DNA of 64,000 bases from NCBI RefSeq assembly GCF_000696225.1, contig NZ_BAWN01000013.1, positions 124,001-188,000 on the forward strand, written 5' to 3'. The stretch is from Serpentinimonas barnesii. GTDB taxonomy: Bacteria; Pseudomonadota; Gammaproteobacteria; Burkholderiales; Burkholderiaceae_C. Made by a program: the position numbers and the translations under genes. The notes under the pieces are model-generated. The model had not been told where the DNA came from. It was given only the letters and a program-made list of their open reading frames with translations, and did not search any database. Below are positions 34,481 through 42,333 of the stretch, one piece after another (the stretch's first letter is position 1; each line of letters starts with the position of its first letter).

Positions 34481-34508
34481 TTGAATGAGAACGACAATTA
34501 TCTACAAT
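34481..34508 (+). promoter_or_regulatory. predicted sigma-70 promoter of fbpC
   Basis: TTGAAT (34481-34486) and TACAAT (34503-34508) are 16 bases apart. The -10 ends only eight bases before the fbpC ATG, so the transcript would be leaderless or nearly so. The Fur box occupies the spacer. Confidence 0.55.
34484..34502. promoter_or_regulatory. Fur box in the fbpB/fbpC divergent region
   Basis: AATGAGAACGACAATTATC fits the proteobacterial Fur 19-mer (GATAATGATAATCATTATC type), with the best matches at its outer parts. It sits between the -35 and -10 of fbpC and close to the fbpB start, so Fur-iron would block both directions. Confidence 0.7.
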
Positions 34509-34516
34509 AAGCACCT

Positions 34517-35629
34517 ATGTTCCTGCACTTGACCCAACTTTCGGTTCAGTACCCCCACACCGCTCAGCCCGCGGTGCGCGAGGTGTCGTTTGGGCTCGAA
34601 GCGGGGCAGATCGGCGTGCTGATCGGCCCCTCGGGCTGCGGCAAAACCACCTTGCTGCGCGCCGTGGCCGGGCTGGAGCGCGCCAGCGGCGGGCAGATCG
34701 CACTGGGCGGCGAGGTGGTGAGCCGCGCGGCGCAGCACGTGCCGGCTGAAGCGCGACGCATCGGCATGGTGTTCCAAGATTACGCCCTGTTTCCGCACTT
34801 GGATGTGCGCGCCAACGTGGCTTTTGGCCTGCGCCACCTACCCAAGCCGCAGCGGCTGCAGCGGGTGCAGGAGGTGCTGAATCTGGTTGGCCTGGAGGGG
34901 CTGCAGGGGCGCTACCCGCACGAGCTTTCGGGTGGGCAGCAGCAGCGCGTGGCGCTGGCGCGCGCGCTCGCTCCCAGCCCGCGTTTGCTGTTGCTCGACG
35001 AGCCCTTTTCCAACCTCGACGTCGATTTGCGCGAGCGCCTGGCGCACGAGGTGCGCGCCATCCTCAAGGCCGCAGGGGCCACGGCGCTGCTGGTGACGCA
35101 CGACCAACTGGAAGCCTTTGCCATTGGCGACCTGATCGGCGTCATGCACCAGGGCCAGTTGCACCAGTGGGACAGCGCCTACACGCTCTACCACCGCCCG
35201 GCCACGCGCTTCGTGGCCGAGTTCATTGGCCATGGGGTGTTTGCGCCGGCGCAAATTGCGGGCCTGGGCGCCGAAGTCCGGGTCTTGACCCCGATGGGGG
35301 CGCTGCAAGACGTGGCCGAATGCCCGCTGCCCAGCGCCTACCCCGGCGGCCTGTGCGATGTGCTGCTGCGCGCCGACGACATCGTCCACGACGACGACGC
35401 GCCGGTGAAAGCGCGCATCGTGCGCAAATCGTTTCGTGGCTCCGAATTCCTCTACACCCTGCAACTCGCCAGCGGCGAAACCGTGCTCACGCACGTGCCC
35501 TCGCACCACGACCACGACTTGGGTGAGTGGATCGGCATCCGGGCGGCGGTCGATCACGTCGTCACCTTCGAGCGCGGTGCTGCCGCCGGGGCCCCGCCGG
35601 CGCAGGCGGTGGCCTGCAACGGCAATTAG
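34517..35629 (+). CDS. fbpC: ferric iron ABC transporter ATPase (FbpC type)
   Basis: This 370-residue ATPase has Walker A GPSGCGKT at 37-44, Q-loop VFQDYALFPHLDV, signature LSGGQQQRVALARAL, Walker B LLLLDEPFSNLD and switch His in LLVTHDQLEAFA. A TOBE-like regulatory C-terminus fills residues 240-350 (VLLRADDIVHDDD). It pairs with the divergent FbpB permease for periplasmic Fe(III) uptake. The start codon is eight bases from a predicted -10 element, with no room for a normal ribosome-binding site. Confidence 0.9.
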   Translation: MFLHLTQLSVQYPHTAQPAVREVSFGLEAGQIGVLIGPSGCGKTTLLRAVAGLERASGGQIALGGEVVSRAAQHVPAEARRIGMVFQDYALFPHLDVRANVAFGLRHLPKPQRLQRVQEVLNLVGLEGLQGRYPHELSGGQQQRVALARALAPSPRLLLLDEPFSNLDVDLRERLAHEVRAILKAAGATALLVTHDQLEAFAIGDLIGVMHQGQLHQWDSAYTLYHRPATRFVAEFIGHGVFAPAQIAGLGAEVRVLTPMGALQDVAECPLPSAYPGGLCDVLLRADDIVHDDDAPVKARIVRKSFRGSEFLYTLQLASGETVLTHVPSHHDHDLGEWIGIRAAVDHVVTFERGAAAGAPPAQAVACNGN

Positions 35630-35668
35630 GGCGCCTGTTCAGTGCAACGGTGCGCGCCACCCCCCCAG

Positions 35669-36649
35669 TCAACTGGAGCGGCTGGCTTCGCGCACCAACG
35701 GTACCCAGATGCGGCGGTCTTCGGCGTAAAAGGCATCGACTTGCGCCGGGCTCATGGGGCCGGAGAATTCCGAACCCCAACCGACCAAGCGCTCGCGTAT
35801 CGCCGCCACTTCAAGCACGGCTTGAATTTCGCGGTTCAGGCGCTCCAACACTGGCTGCGGCGTCCCCACCGGCGCGGCGATCGAATTCCAAGTAAAGCCC
35901 TCGAAGCCCGGCAAGCCCTGCTCGGCGGCGGTGGGCACATCGGGCAGCACCTGAAGGCGCCGCCTACCTGTCACGGCCAGCGCACGCAAGGCGCGCGATT
36001 GCACGTGCGGGATGGCGGTGACGGCCACATCGAACTGGTGCGAAATGCGCCCGGCCATGAGGTCGCGCAGCCCTTCGGCCCCGGCACGGTAGGGCACGTG
36101 CTGCACCTCAAGGCCAGCGGCGCGCGCCCACATCAGCCCGGTGATGTGGGTGGTGGTGCCACGCGGACCAGAACCGTACTGGTAGCGCCCCGGCGCCGCA
36201 CGCAGGCGCGCCACGTACTCGCGCATGGAGGTGGCCGGGTCGTTGGGGTTGACCAGCAACACCAGCGGCACCTTGTTGATCATGGCCACACCGCGCAGGC
36301 TACCCACAAGATCGAAAGGCATGGGGTCGAACAGCGCCAAGTTGAACACCAATTGCGAAGCCGTGCCCACCAGCAGCGTGTGGCCGTCGGGCTCGGCACG
36401 CGCCACCGCCTCGGTGCCTTGCATACCCGAGGAGGCGGCCAGGTTCTCGACCACGATGCGCTGACCGAGGCGCTGTTCCAGCTCGGGCGCCATCAGGCGC
36501 GTGACCACATCGGCGTTGCCGCCAGCGGCAGAGGCCACGATCAGACGCAGCGGCCGCGAGGGAAAGCCCTGGGCTCGCAGATAGGTCGGGGCGGCCAGCA
36601 CAGCGCTTGCAGCGGTGGCGGCTTTTAAGAGGGTACGGCGGGTGCTCAT
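35669..36649 (-). CDS. TctC/Bug-family tripartite tricarboxylate transporter binding protein
   Basis: This 326-residue protein has a twin-arginine leader (MSTRRTLLKAATAASAV). The Bug fold is visible in RPLRLIVASAAGGNADVVTRLM, GTASQLVFNLALF, HITGLMWARAAGLEVQHVPY and PDVPTAAEQGLPGFEGFTW. Such proteins bind carboxylates, amino acids or chelates in the periplasm. It is divergent from the TctB/TctA genes, so the three may form one transporter. The ATG at 36647-36649 is chosen because it directly precedes the leader. The ligand is unknown; iron-citrate is only a hypothesis from its neighbours. Confidence 0.9.
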   Translation of the reverse strand: MSTRRTLLKAATAASAVLAAPTYLRAQGFPSRPLRLIVASAAGGNADVVTRLMAPELEQRLGQRIVVENLAASSGMQGTEAVARAEPDGHTLLVGTASQLVFNLALFDPMPFDLVGSLRGVAMINKVPLVLLVNPNDPATSMREYVARLRAAPGRYQYGSGPRGTTTHITGLMWARAAGLEVQHVPYRAGAEGLRDLMAGRISHQFDVAVTAIPHVQSRALRALAVTGRRRLQVLPDVPTAAEQGLPGFEGFTWNSIAAPVGTPQPVLERLNREIQAVLEVAAIRERLVGWGSEFSGPMSPAQVDAFYAEDRRIWVPLVREASRSS

Positions 36650-36733
36650 GCAAAACTCCAAGTCATGAAAAGGGTGCAGCCACTGGCCACGGCATTCAAG
36701 CTGACCCCAAAAAATGCCCACTGCCATGGCGAC

Positions 36734-36762
36734 TTGACGGAACTGGGATTACAGCATAAAAT
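36734..36762 (+). promoter_or_regulatory. predicted sigma-70 promoter of tctBA-like genes
   Basis: TTGACG (36734-36739) and TAAAAT (36757-36762) are separated by exactly 17 bases. Transcription would start near 36769, inside or just before the Fur-like box and at the first ATG of the small membrane-protein gene. Confidence 0.7.
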
Positions 36763-36769
36763 CTTGCTA

Positions 36770-37129
36770 ATGCAAATCGTTCTCGTTAATAATAATCAAC
36801 CAAATTGCACCCAAGCGCCTTCCTGCGTGGCCGATCCTGCCAACGCTGGCCGCTTCGGCCCCGCCCTGCTGACCTTGTCGGGCGTGCTGGCGTTTGCCCT
36901 GCTGGCACCAGTGGCGGGGGTGGCGCTCTCGACCTGGCTGCTGGCCCTGCTGGCCTTGTATGCAGCCGGCAATCGCTGGCTGCCAGCGGCCCTGATCGCC
37001 TGCGGCCTGACGCTGCTGCTGCTGGCCTTGTTCGTACTGGGCTTGCAAGTGCCATTTCAATTGCCGCCGCCAGTCTTGACACCGTGGCTGGCTGGACTGG
37101 CCAACTGGCCGTGGCCAACCCTGACCTGA
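36770..37129 (+). CDS. small TctB-like membrane subunit of a tripartite transporter
   Basis: The product has 119 residues from the ATG at 36770. Three hydrophobic segments are visible: FGPALLTLSGVLAFALLAPV, VALSTWLLALLALYAAG and LPAALIACGLTLLLLALFVL. Position directly before tctA and the membrane pattern suggest TctB, but it is shorter than usual TctB (about 150 residues) and sequence similarity is not obvious. The 36770 start would be leaderless and its first codons overlap the Fur-like box. The in-frame GTG at 36827 is an alternative giving 100 residues. It ends 26 bases before tctA. Confidence 0.65.
   Translation: MQIVLVNNNQPNCTQAPSCVADPANAGRFGPALLTLSGVLAFALLAPVAGVALSTWLLALLALYAAGNRWLPAALIACGLTLLLLALFVLGLQVPFQLPPPVLTPWLAGLANWPWPTLT
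36772..36790. promoter_or_regulatory. Fur-like box overlapping the tctBA promoter start
   Basis: GCAAATCGTTCTCGTTAAT, followed by AATAATC, resembles Fur boxes of the GCAAATCATTCTCATTA type with two changes. It covers the predicted transcription start, a classic repressor position. Its core resembles the reverse complement of the fbp box. Confidence 0.6.
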
Positions 37130-37155
37130 GCACTGGGCCGCGCGGCTGAATTTGA

Positions 37156-38613
37156 ATGAATCTGGAATTGCTTCTGGCGCTGGTCGGCCCGGCGTTGTTG
37201 GGCGCAAGCTTGGGCACACTGGTTGGCGTGTTGCCCGGCATCGGCCCAGCCGCCACCATGGCGCTGCTGCTACCCGTCTCGTTCGTGATGGAACCGCACG
37301 CCGCCATCGTGCTGTTGTGCGGGGTTTATTTCGGGGCCCAGTATGGGTCTTCCACCACCGCCATTTTGCTCAAGCTGCCGGGCGAAGCCTCGGGCGTGGT
37401 TACGGCCGAAGAGGGGCACCGGCTGGCGCTCAAGGGCCAGGCCGGGGTGGCGCTTGCGGTGGCGGCGCTGGCCTCTCTGTTGGCAGGCCTGCTCAGCGCC
37501 GCCTTGGTGGCTGGGCTCACGCCTTGGCTGGCGCGGCTGGCGCTGGGCCTGGGGCCGGCCGACGTGGCGGCGCTGGTGCTGCTGGCCGCAGTGGCGCTGG
37601 TGTGCATTGGGCAGCGGCAGCACCGCAAAGCACTGGCCATGCTGCTGCTGGGCCTGCTGCTCGGACTGGTCGGCACCGACTTTGGCGGCGGCGCACCGCG
37701 CTTCACGTTTGGGCTGGCCGAGTTGCGCGACGGCATCGGGCTGGTGCCGCTGATCGTCGGCCTGTTTGGCCTCGGCGAAGTGCTGGCCAGCCACGCGGGC
37801 TTGCGCGCCAGCAGCCACATCGCCCCCATCGGGCGCCTGTGGCCAAGGCGCAGCGAACTGCAAGCCAGCTTGGCACCGGCGCTGCGCGGCACCGCAGTCG
37901 GGTTTTTGGTGGGCATGCTACCGGGCGGCAAAACCCTGCTGGCTTCGATGATGAGCCTGGCGCTGGAGCGGCGCATGGCGCGCGACCGGGCCCAGTACGG
38001 GCACGGTGCGCTCTCGGGTGTGGCCGGCCCAGAGGCCGCCAACAACGCCTCGGCCCAAGCCGGGCTGGTGCCGCTGATTGGGCTCGGTCTGCCCGGCAAC
38101 CCGGCCATGGCGGTGCTGCTGGGGGCTTTCATGCTGCACGGCATCGCCCCCGGGGCCGTGATGTTTGAGCGCTCGCCCGAGCTGTTCGAGGCCATCATCT
38201 GGGGCATGGTGCTGGCCAATCTGGCGCTGATCGTGCTCAACCTGCCGCTGATCGGCGTCTGGGTGCGTCTGCTGGCGCTGCCACTGGGCCTGCTCACGCC
38301 CCTGATCGTGGTCATCAGCGTGCTGGGGGTGTACGCACAAAGCCGCTTGGCCTTTGATGTGTTGTTGCTGGCAGTGTTCGGGCTGCTGGGCTACCTGCTG
38401 CGCAAGGCCGAATACCCGCTGGCCCCAATCGTCTTTGGCGCCGTGCTGGGCCCCATTTTCGAGGACAACCTGCGCCGCGCCTTCATGCACGCGCGCGGCG
38501 ACGGCATGGAGCTGCTGGCGCAACCGCTGGTGCTGCCGGTGTTGGCGGTGGCCTTGCTGCTGTTGTTGCGGCCGTTGTGGCTGTTGTGGGTGCGCGGGCC
38601 AAACAGGGGCTGA
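37156..38613 (+). CDS. TctA, large membrane subunit of a tripartite tricarboxylate transporter
   Basis: This 485-residue protein has about eleven hydrophobic segments and the TctA hallmarks LGTLVGVLPGIGPAATMALL, YFGAQYGSSTTAILLKLPGE, SGVAGPEAANNASAQAGLVP and LGLPGNPAMAVLLGAF. It is driven by the ion gradient together with TctB and a Bug/TctC binding protein. It lies downstream of the Fur-controlled promoter and the small membrane gene, with the TctC gene divergent. The substrate cannot be read from the sequence. Confidence 0.93.
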   Translation: MNLELLLALVGPALLGASLGTLVGVLPGIGPAATMALLLPVSFVMEPHAAIVLLCGVYFGAQYGSSTTAILLKLPGEASGVVTAEEGHRLALKGQAGVALAVAALASLLAGLLSAALVAGLTPWLARLALGLGPADVAALVLLAAVALVCIGQRQHRKALAMLLLGLLLGLVGTDFGGGAPRFTFGLAELRDGIGLVPLIVGLFGLGEVLASHAGLRASSHIAPIGRLWPRRSELQASLAPALRGTAVGFLVGMLPGGKTLLASMMSLALERRMARDRAQYGHGALSGVAGPEAANNASAQAGLVPLIGLGLPGNPAMAVLLGAFMLHGIAPGAVMFERSPELFEAIIWGMVLANLALIVLNLPLIGVWVRLLALPLGLLTPLIVVISVLGVYAQSRLAFDVLLLAVFGLLGYLLRKAEYPLAPIVFGAVLGPIFEDNLRRAFMHARGDGMELLAQPLVLPVLAVALLLLLRPLWLLWVRGPNRG

Positions 38614-38656
38614 GTACGCTATGCATCCAAACATAGGGCGAGGCAGCGCCAAACGG

Positions 38657-38672
38657 TGGCACCGATATTGCT
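38657..38672 (+). promoter_or_regulatory. sigma-54 promoter upstream of ureD
   Basis: TGGCAC-CGATA-TTGCT matches the -24/-12 consensus at every specified base. The predicted start is near 38683, leaving a 47-base leader to the ureD ATG. No clear NtrC dyad was found within 200 bases upstream. Confidence 0.75.
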
Positions 38673-38729
38673 TGCCAACCCAGCAAGCCCCCCGTTCGCA
38701 CCCGCGCCACCCTCACAGCCCATACCCCT

Positions 38730-39560
38730 ATGCCATGGAACGCCACGCTCGACTTGCGCTACCAGCGCCGCCACGACACCACCACTGTGACGCACAAACA
38801 TCTGGGGCCGCTGCGCATATTTCACAGCCACTACCCGCAAGGGCCGGGCCTGTGCCACAACGTCTTGATCCACCCCCCGGGGGGACTCGTGGGTGGCGAC
38901 CGACTCGATATCCGCATCCATGCCGAAGCCACTTGCCACGCCCTGCTGACCACCCCCGGCGCCACGCGCTTTTACCGTTCACTGGGGCCGCTTGCAGAGC
39001 AATCGATCGACATTCAACTCGAAGAAGGGGCTAGGCTGGAATGGCTGCCCATGGAAACCCTTGCCTACCCTGGCTGCAACGCCAGCAACTCCTTGCGCGC
39101 CCAACTGGCACCAGATGCCCAACTGCTGGCATGGGAAGTCACTGCGCTGGGGCTACCGGTCGCGGGCAAGCCCTTTAATTCTGGCTGCCTGCAGCAACGC
39201 ATCGAAATCAAGGACTGTTGGCTTGATCAGGGCCGGATCGACGCCCTCGACCAGCGCCTGCTTGACTCGCCCTTGGGTCTGGCGGGTCAGCGCTGTCTGG
39301 GCACCTTGGTGCTGGCCAGCGGCAGCCCTTGGCCTGCGCAGACGCGTGAAGTCCTGTTGCAAACCGTGCGGGAAACGCTCGCCCAAAGCCCTACCGCAAC
39401 GCGCTCTGGCACCACCTTCCCCAACGAAAGGGTGCTCGTGGTGCGGGCGCTGGGGCCCCTGGTGGAGCCGGTGATGCAAACCTTGAAAGCCGCATGGCGC
39501 AGCGTGCGCACCTGCGCGTGGGGCGCACAACTGGCAGAGCCCCGCATCTGGCAAACCTGA
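38730..39560 (+). CDS. ureD: urease accessory protein UreD
   Basis: This 276-residue UreD forms the UreDFG activation complex that delivers nickel to urease. Features include the opening LDLRYQRRHDTTTVTHKHLGPLR, then HPPGGLVGGDRLDI, LTTPGATRFYRS, the ARLEWLPMETLAYPG motif and ALDQRLLDSPLGLAG. It stands apart from the other ure genes. The converging urtE gene follows, and the remaining ure genes begin 7 kb away. A perfect sigma-54 promoter precedes it. Confidence 0.95.
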   Translation: MPWNATLDLRYQRRHDTTTVTHKHLGPLRIFHSHYPQGPGLCHNVLIHPPGGLVGGDRLDIRIHAEATCHALLTTPGATRFYRSLGPLAEQSIDIQLEEGARLEWLPMETLAYPGCNASNSLRAQLAPDAQLLAWEVTALGLPVAGKPFNSGCLQQRIEIKDCWLDQGRIDALDQRLLDSPLGLAGQRCLGTLVLASGSPWPAQTREVLLQTVRETLAQSPTATRSGTTFPNERVLVVRALGPLVEPVMQTLKAAWRSVRTCAWGAQLAEPRIWQT

Positions 39561-39594
39561 GTCGCCATTGCGTGGCCATACGCAACGGAATGCC

Positions 39595-40299
39595 TTAAAT
39601 CGCGACCAATTTGCTGATATTGGCCGCCTCCATATCCTCACCGCTGCCCTCGGCCACCACTTCACCGCGCTGCATCACCACGAACCGATCAGCCAGCGCC
39701 GCTGCAAAATCGTAATACTGCTCGACCAACATGATCGCCATCGGCTGCCCATCGAGCCCGTGCTTGGCCAAATGCTGCAGCACGCGGCCGATGTCTTTGA
39801 TGATGTTGGGCTGAATGCCTTCGGTGGGTTCATCAAGCACCAGCAAGCCAGGAGCGGCCGCCAAGGCGCGGGCTATGGCCAATTGCTGCTGCTGCCCGCC
39901 CGAAAGATCGCCCCCCCGGCGCCCACTCATTTGAGCCAGCACCGGAAACAGCTCGAACAATGCCGGCGGAATGGGCGCCTTGGCGCTTTTGATCGCCAAT
40001 CCCATGAGCAGGTTTTCTTGCACCGTCAGGCGGGAGAATATTTCGCGCCCCTGCGGCACGTAACCTATGCCCGCGCGAGCGCGCTGGTAGGGCGTGGCCT
40101 GCAGCAGCGATTGGCCGTCGAATTCGATACGGCCGCTGCGGATCGGGACCAAGCCCATCAGGCATTTGAGTAAGGTGGTTTTGCCGACTCCGTTGCGCCC
40201 CAACACCACGGTAATCTCACCCCGGCGCGCCTGCAGGCTGACTCCGCGCAAAATATGCGCACCGCTGTAATACTGGTGCAATTGATCAATGATCAACAT
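39595..40299 (-). CDS. urtE: urea ABC transporter ATPase UrtE
   Basis: This 234-residue LivF-type ATPase has Walker A LGRNGVGKTTLLKCL, signature LSGGQQQQLAIARAL and Walker B LLVLDEPTEGIQPNII, which also carries the Urt-typical IQPNII sequence. It is the last gene of urtABCDE, 12 bases after urtD, and converges on ureD. With UrtD it energises urea import through UrtBC. Confidence 0.95.
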   Translation of the reverse strand: MLIIDQLHQYYSGAHILRGVSLQARRGEITVVLGRNGVGKTTLLKCLMGLVPIRSGRIEFDGQSLLQATPYQRARAGIGYVPQGREIFSRLTVQENLLMGLAIKSAKAPIPPALFELFPVLAQMSGRRGGDLSGGQQQQLAIARALAAAPGLLVLDEPTEGIQPNIIKDIGRVLQHLAKHGLDGQPMAIMLVEQYYDFAAALADRFVVMQRGEVVAEGSGEDMEAANISKLVAI

Positions 40300-40311
40300 G
40301 GCTGGCGTGCC

Positions 40312-41187
40312 TCATCGGCCCAAATACACTTCAATCACGCGCTCATCAGCCTGCACTTCATCAAGCGTGCCCTCGGCCAACAACGCGCCCTCACAAAGCA
40401 CCGTCACCTTGGAACAGATGGAGCGCACAAAACCCATGTCGTGCTCCACCACAATCAAGGAGTGATGTTGCTTCAGCTGCGACAACAACTCGGCAGTGCG
40501 CTCGGTTTCGGCATCGGTCATGCCAGCCACCGGTTCATCGAGCAACAGCAACTTGGGCTCTTGCATCAAGAGCATGCCGATTTCCAGCCACTGCTTCTGC
40601 CCATGGCTTAAAGCGCCCGCTGCGGCGTGGCATTGCTGGTTCAACTCGATCGTGTGCAGCACCTGACCCAAGCGATCTTGCTGTTCGGCCTTCAATTTAA
40701 AGCGCATGCTGGACCAGACACCCTTGTGGCAGGCCAAGGCCAGCTCGAGGTTTTCAAACACCGTCAAATTCTCAAACACCGTGGGCTTCTGGAATTTGCG
40801 ACCTATGCCCAGGGCTGCGATTTCGGGCTCGCTGTGACGCAACAAATTAATGGTAGAGCCAAAATAGATCGTACCCGAATCGGGCCGGGTTTTGCCAGTT
40901 ATCACGTCCATTAGGGTGGTCTTGCCCGCCCCATTGGGGCCAATGATGCAGCGCAGCTCGCCGGGCGCAATATCCAGACTGAGCTTATTGAGAGCCCGAA
41001 ACCCGTCAAAGCTCACCGTCACGTCTTCGAGGTACAAAATGCGCCCGTGGCTGACGTCCACCACACCCGCTTGCAAGGGGTGGGCATAGCCCGCCGCGCG
41101 TCCACCCGAGCCGCCCGGCGCAGACTGCGCGCGCGCCTGGGCTGCCTGCAGGCGCCGGGCGCCGTGGTCGAGCAAATCGGGGGTCAT
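40312..41187 (-). CDS. urtD: urea ABC transporter ATPase UrtD
   Basis: This 291-residue LivG-type ATPase has Walker A GPNGAGKTTLMDVITGKTRP, the UrtD-specific signature ALSHGQKQWLEIGMLL, Walker B LLLLDEPVAGMTDAE and switch His in VVEHDMGF. An N-terminal extension of about 50 low-complexity residues precedes the ATPase core. The ATG at 41185-41187 overlaps the urtC stop by four bases. Confidence 0.95.
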   Translation of the reverse strand: MTPDLLDHGARRLQAAQARAQSAPGGSGGRAAGYAHPLQAGVVDVSHGRILYLEDVTVSFDGFRALNKLSLDIAPGELRCIIGPNGAGKTTLMDVITGKTRPDSGTIYFGSTINLLRHSEPEIAALGIGRKFQKPTVFENLTVFENLELALACHKGVWSSMRFKLKAEQQDRLGQVLHTIELNQQCHAAAGALSHGQKQWLEIGMLLMQEPKLLLLDEPVAGMTDAETERTAELLSQLKQHHSLIVVEHDMGFVRSICSKVTVLCEGALLAEGTLDEVQADERVIEVYLGR

Positions 41188-42314
41188 GCGCGCACCCTCC
41201 TGAGTTTGCCCCAAGCCTGCTGCGCCACGCCCGCCAGCCCGTTGGGCATAAACAGCGTGACCACGATAAACAAAGCGCCCAAGAAAAAGAGCCAAAATTC
41301 TGGGAAGCTCACGGTCAGCACGCTTTTGGCTCCGTTGACCACAAAAGCCCCCACGATCGGGCCTATCAAACTGGCGCGGCCACCGACGGCAGCCCATATT
41401 GCCATCTCGATGCTGTTGGCAGGGCTCATTTCGCTGGGGTTGATAATCCCCACCTGCGGCACATAGAGCGCCCCCGCGACACCGCACATGGCGGCAGAAA
41501 TGACCCAAATGCTCAGCTTGTAGGGCAAGGGGTTGTAGCCACAAAACATGACGCGGCTTTCGGCGTCGCGGATGGCGTGCAGAACGCGCCCAAATTTTGA
41601 CAGCAGCAACCAGCGCGCCAGCAACACAAAACCCAGCAGCGTGACACCCGAAGTGGCAAACAAAATCACGCGCATTTCTGCTGTGGCCAGCGGAAAGCCC
41701 AAAATTCGGCGAAAGTCGGTAAACCCGTTGTTGCCACCAAAACCCGTTTCATTGCGAAAGAACAGCAGCATGGCTGCCAAGGTCAGCGCTTGGGTGATGA
41801 TCGAGAAATACACGCCCGTGATGCGAGAGCGAAAAGCCAAGTAACCAAACAAAAATGCCAGACCGCCGGGCACCAACACCACCAGCAACAGCGTGGCGAT
41901 GAAACTGTGAGACAAGGCCCAATACCAAGGCAACTCGGTCCAGCCCAAAAATACCATGAAGTCGGGCAGGGCACTTCCGTACACGCCATCGGCACCGATC
42001 TGGCGCATCAGGTACATGCCCATCACGTACCCGCCTAGGGCAAAAAATAGACCGTGTCCGAGCGAGAGTATCCCCGCCTGGCCCCAGATCATGCCGATGG
42101 CCAGCGCACAAATGGCGTAGGTGAGGATTTTTCCCAGTAGGCCCACCATGAAATCGCTCAGGTGCAGGGCATGGTCGGGCGGCACCCACAGATTGAGCAA
42201 AGGCACGACCACGCACACCAGCAAACCGGCGCTCACCATAGCCGCCCACCCGGCCCGGCCGAATAGGGGCTTGCTGGGCGCAGTCAATGGGCTGTGTGCA
42301 GAAGTGGGCAGCAT
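41184..42314 (-). CDS. urtC: urea ABC transporter permease UrtC
   Basis: This 376-residue LivM-type permease shows the UrtC motifs WGQAGILSLGHGLFFALGGY, FRNETGFGGNNGFTDF and QVGIINPSEMSPANSIEMA. About ten membrane spans are visible. It forms the membrane channel with UrtB. The ATG at 42312-42314 (MLPTSAHSPL) is preferred to an earlier in-frame start that would overlap urtB; the first 30 residues are a variable cytoplasmic end. Confidence 0.95.
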   Translation of the reverse strand: MLPTSAHSPLTAPSKPLFGRAGWAAMVSAGLLVCVVVPLLNLWVPPDHALHLSDFMVGLLGKILTYAICALAIGMIWGQAGILSLGHGLFFALGGYVMGMYLMRQIGADGVYGSALPDFMVFLGWTELPWYWALSHSFIATLLLVVLVPGGLAFLFGYLAFRSRITGVYFSIITQALTLAAMLLFFRNETGFGGNNGFTDFRRILGFPLATAEMRVILFATSGVTLLGFVLLARWLLLSKFGRVLHAIRDAESRVMFCGYNPLPYKLSIWVISAAMCGVAGALYVPQVGIINPSEMSPANSIEMAIWAAVGGRASLIGPIVGAFVVNGAKSVLTVSFPEFWLFFLGALFIVVTLFMPNGLAGVAQQAWGKLRRVRA

Positions 42315-42333
42315 GTCGGTTCTGGCGCTTGCC

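Noticed and set aside
35669-36649. TctC/Bug protein considered as the missing FbpA
   Set aside because: The sequence is clearly of the Bug family and lacks resemblance to FbpA iron-binding proteins.
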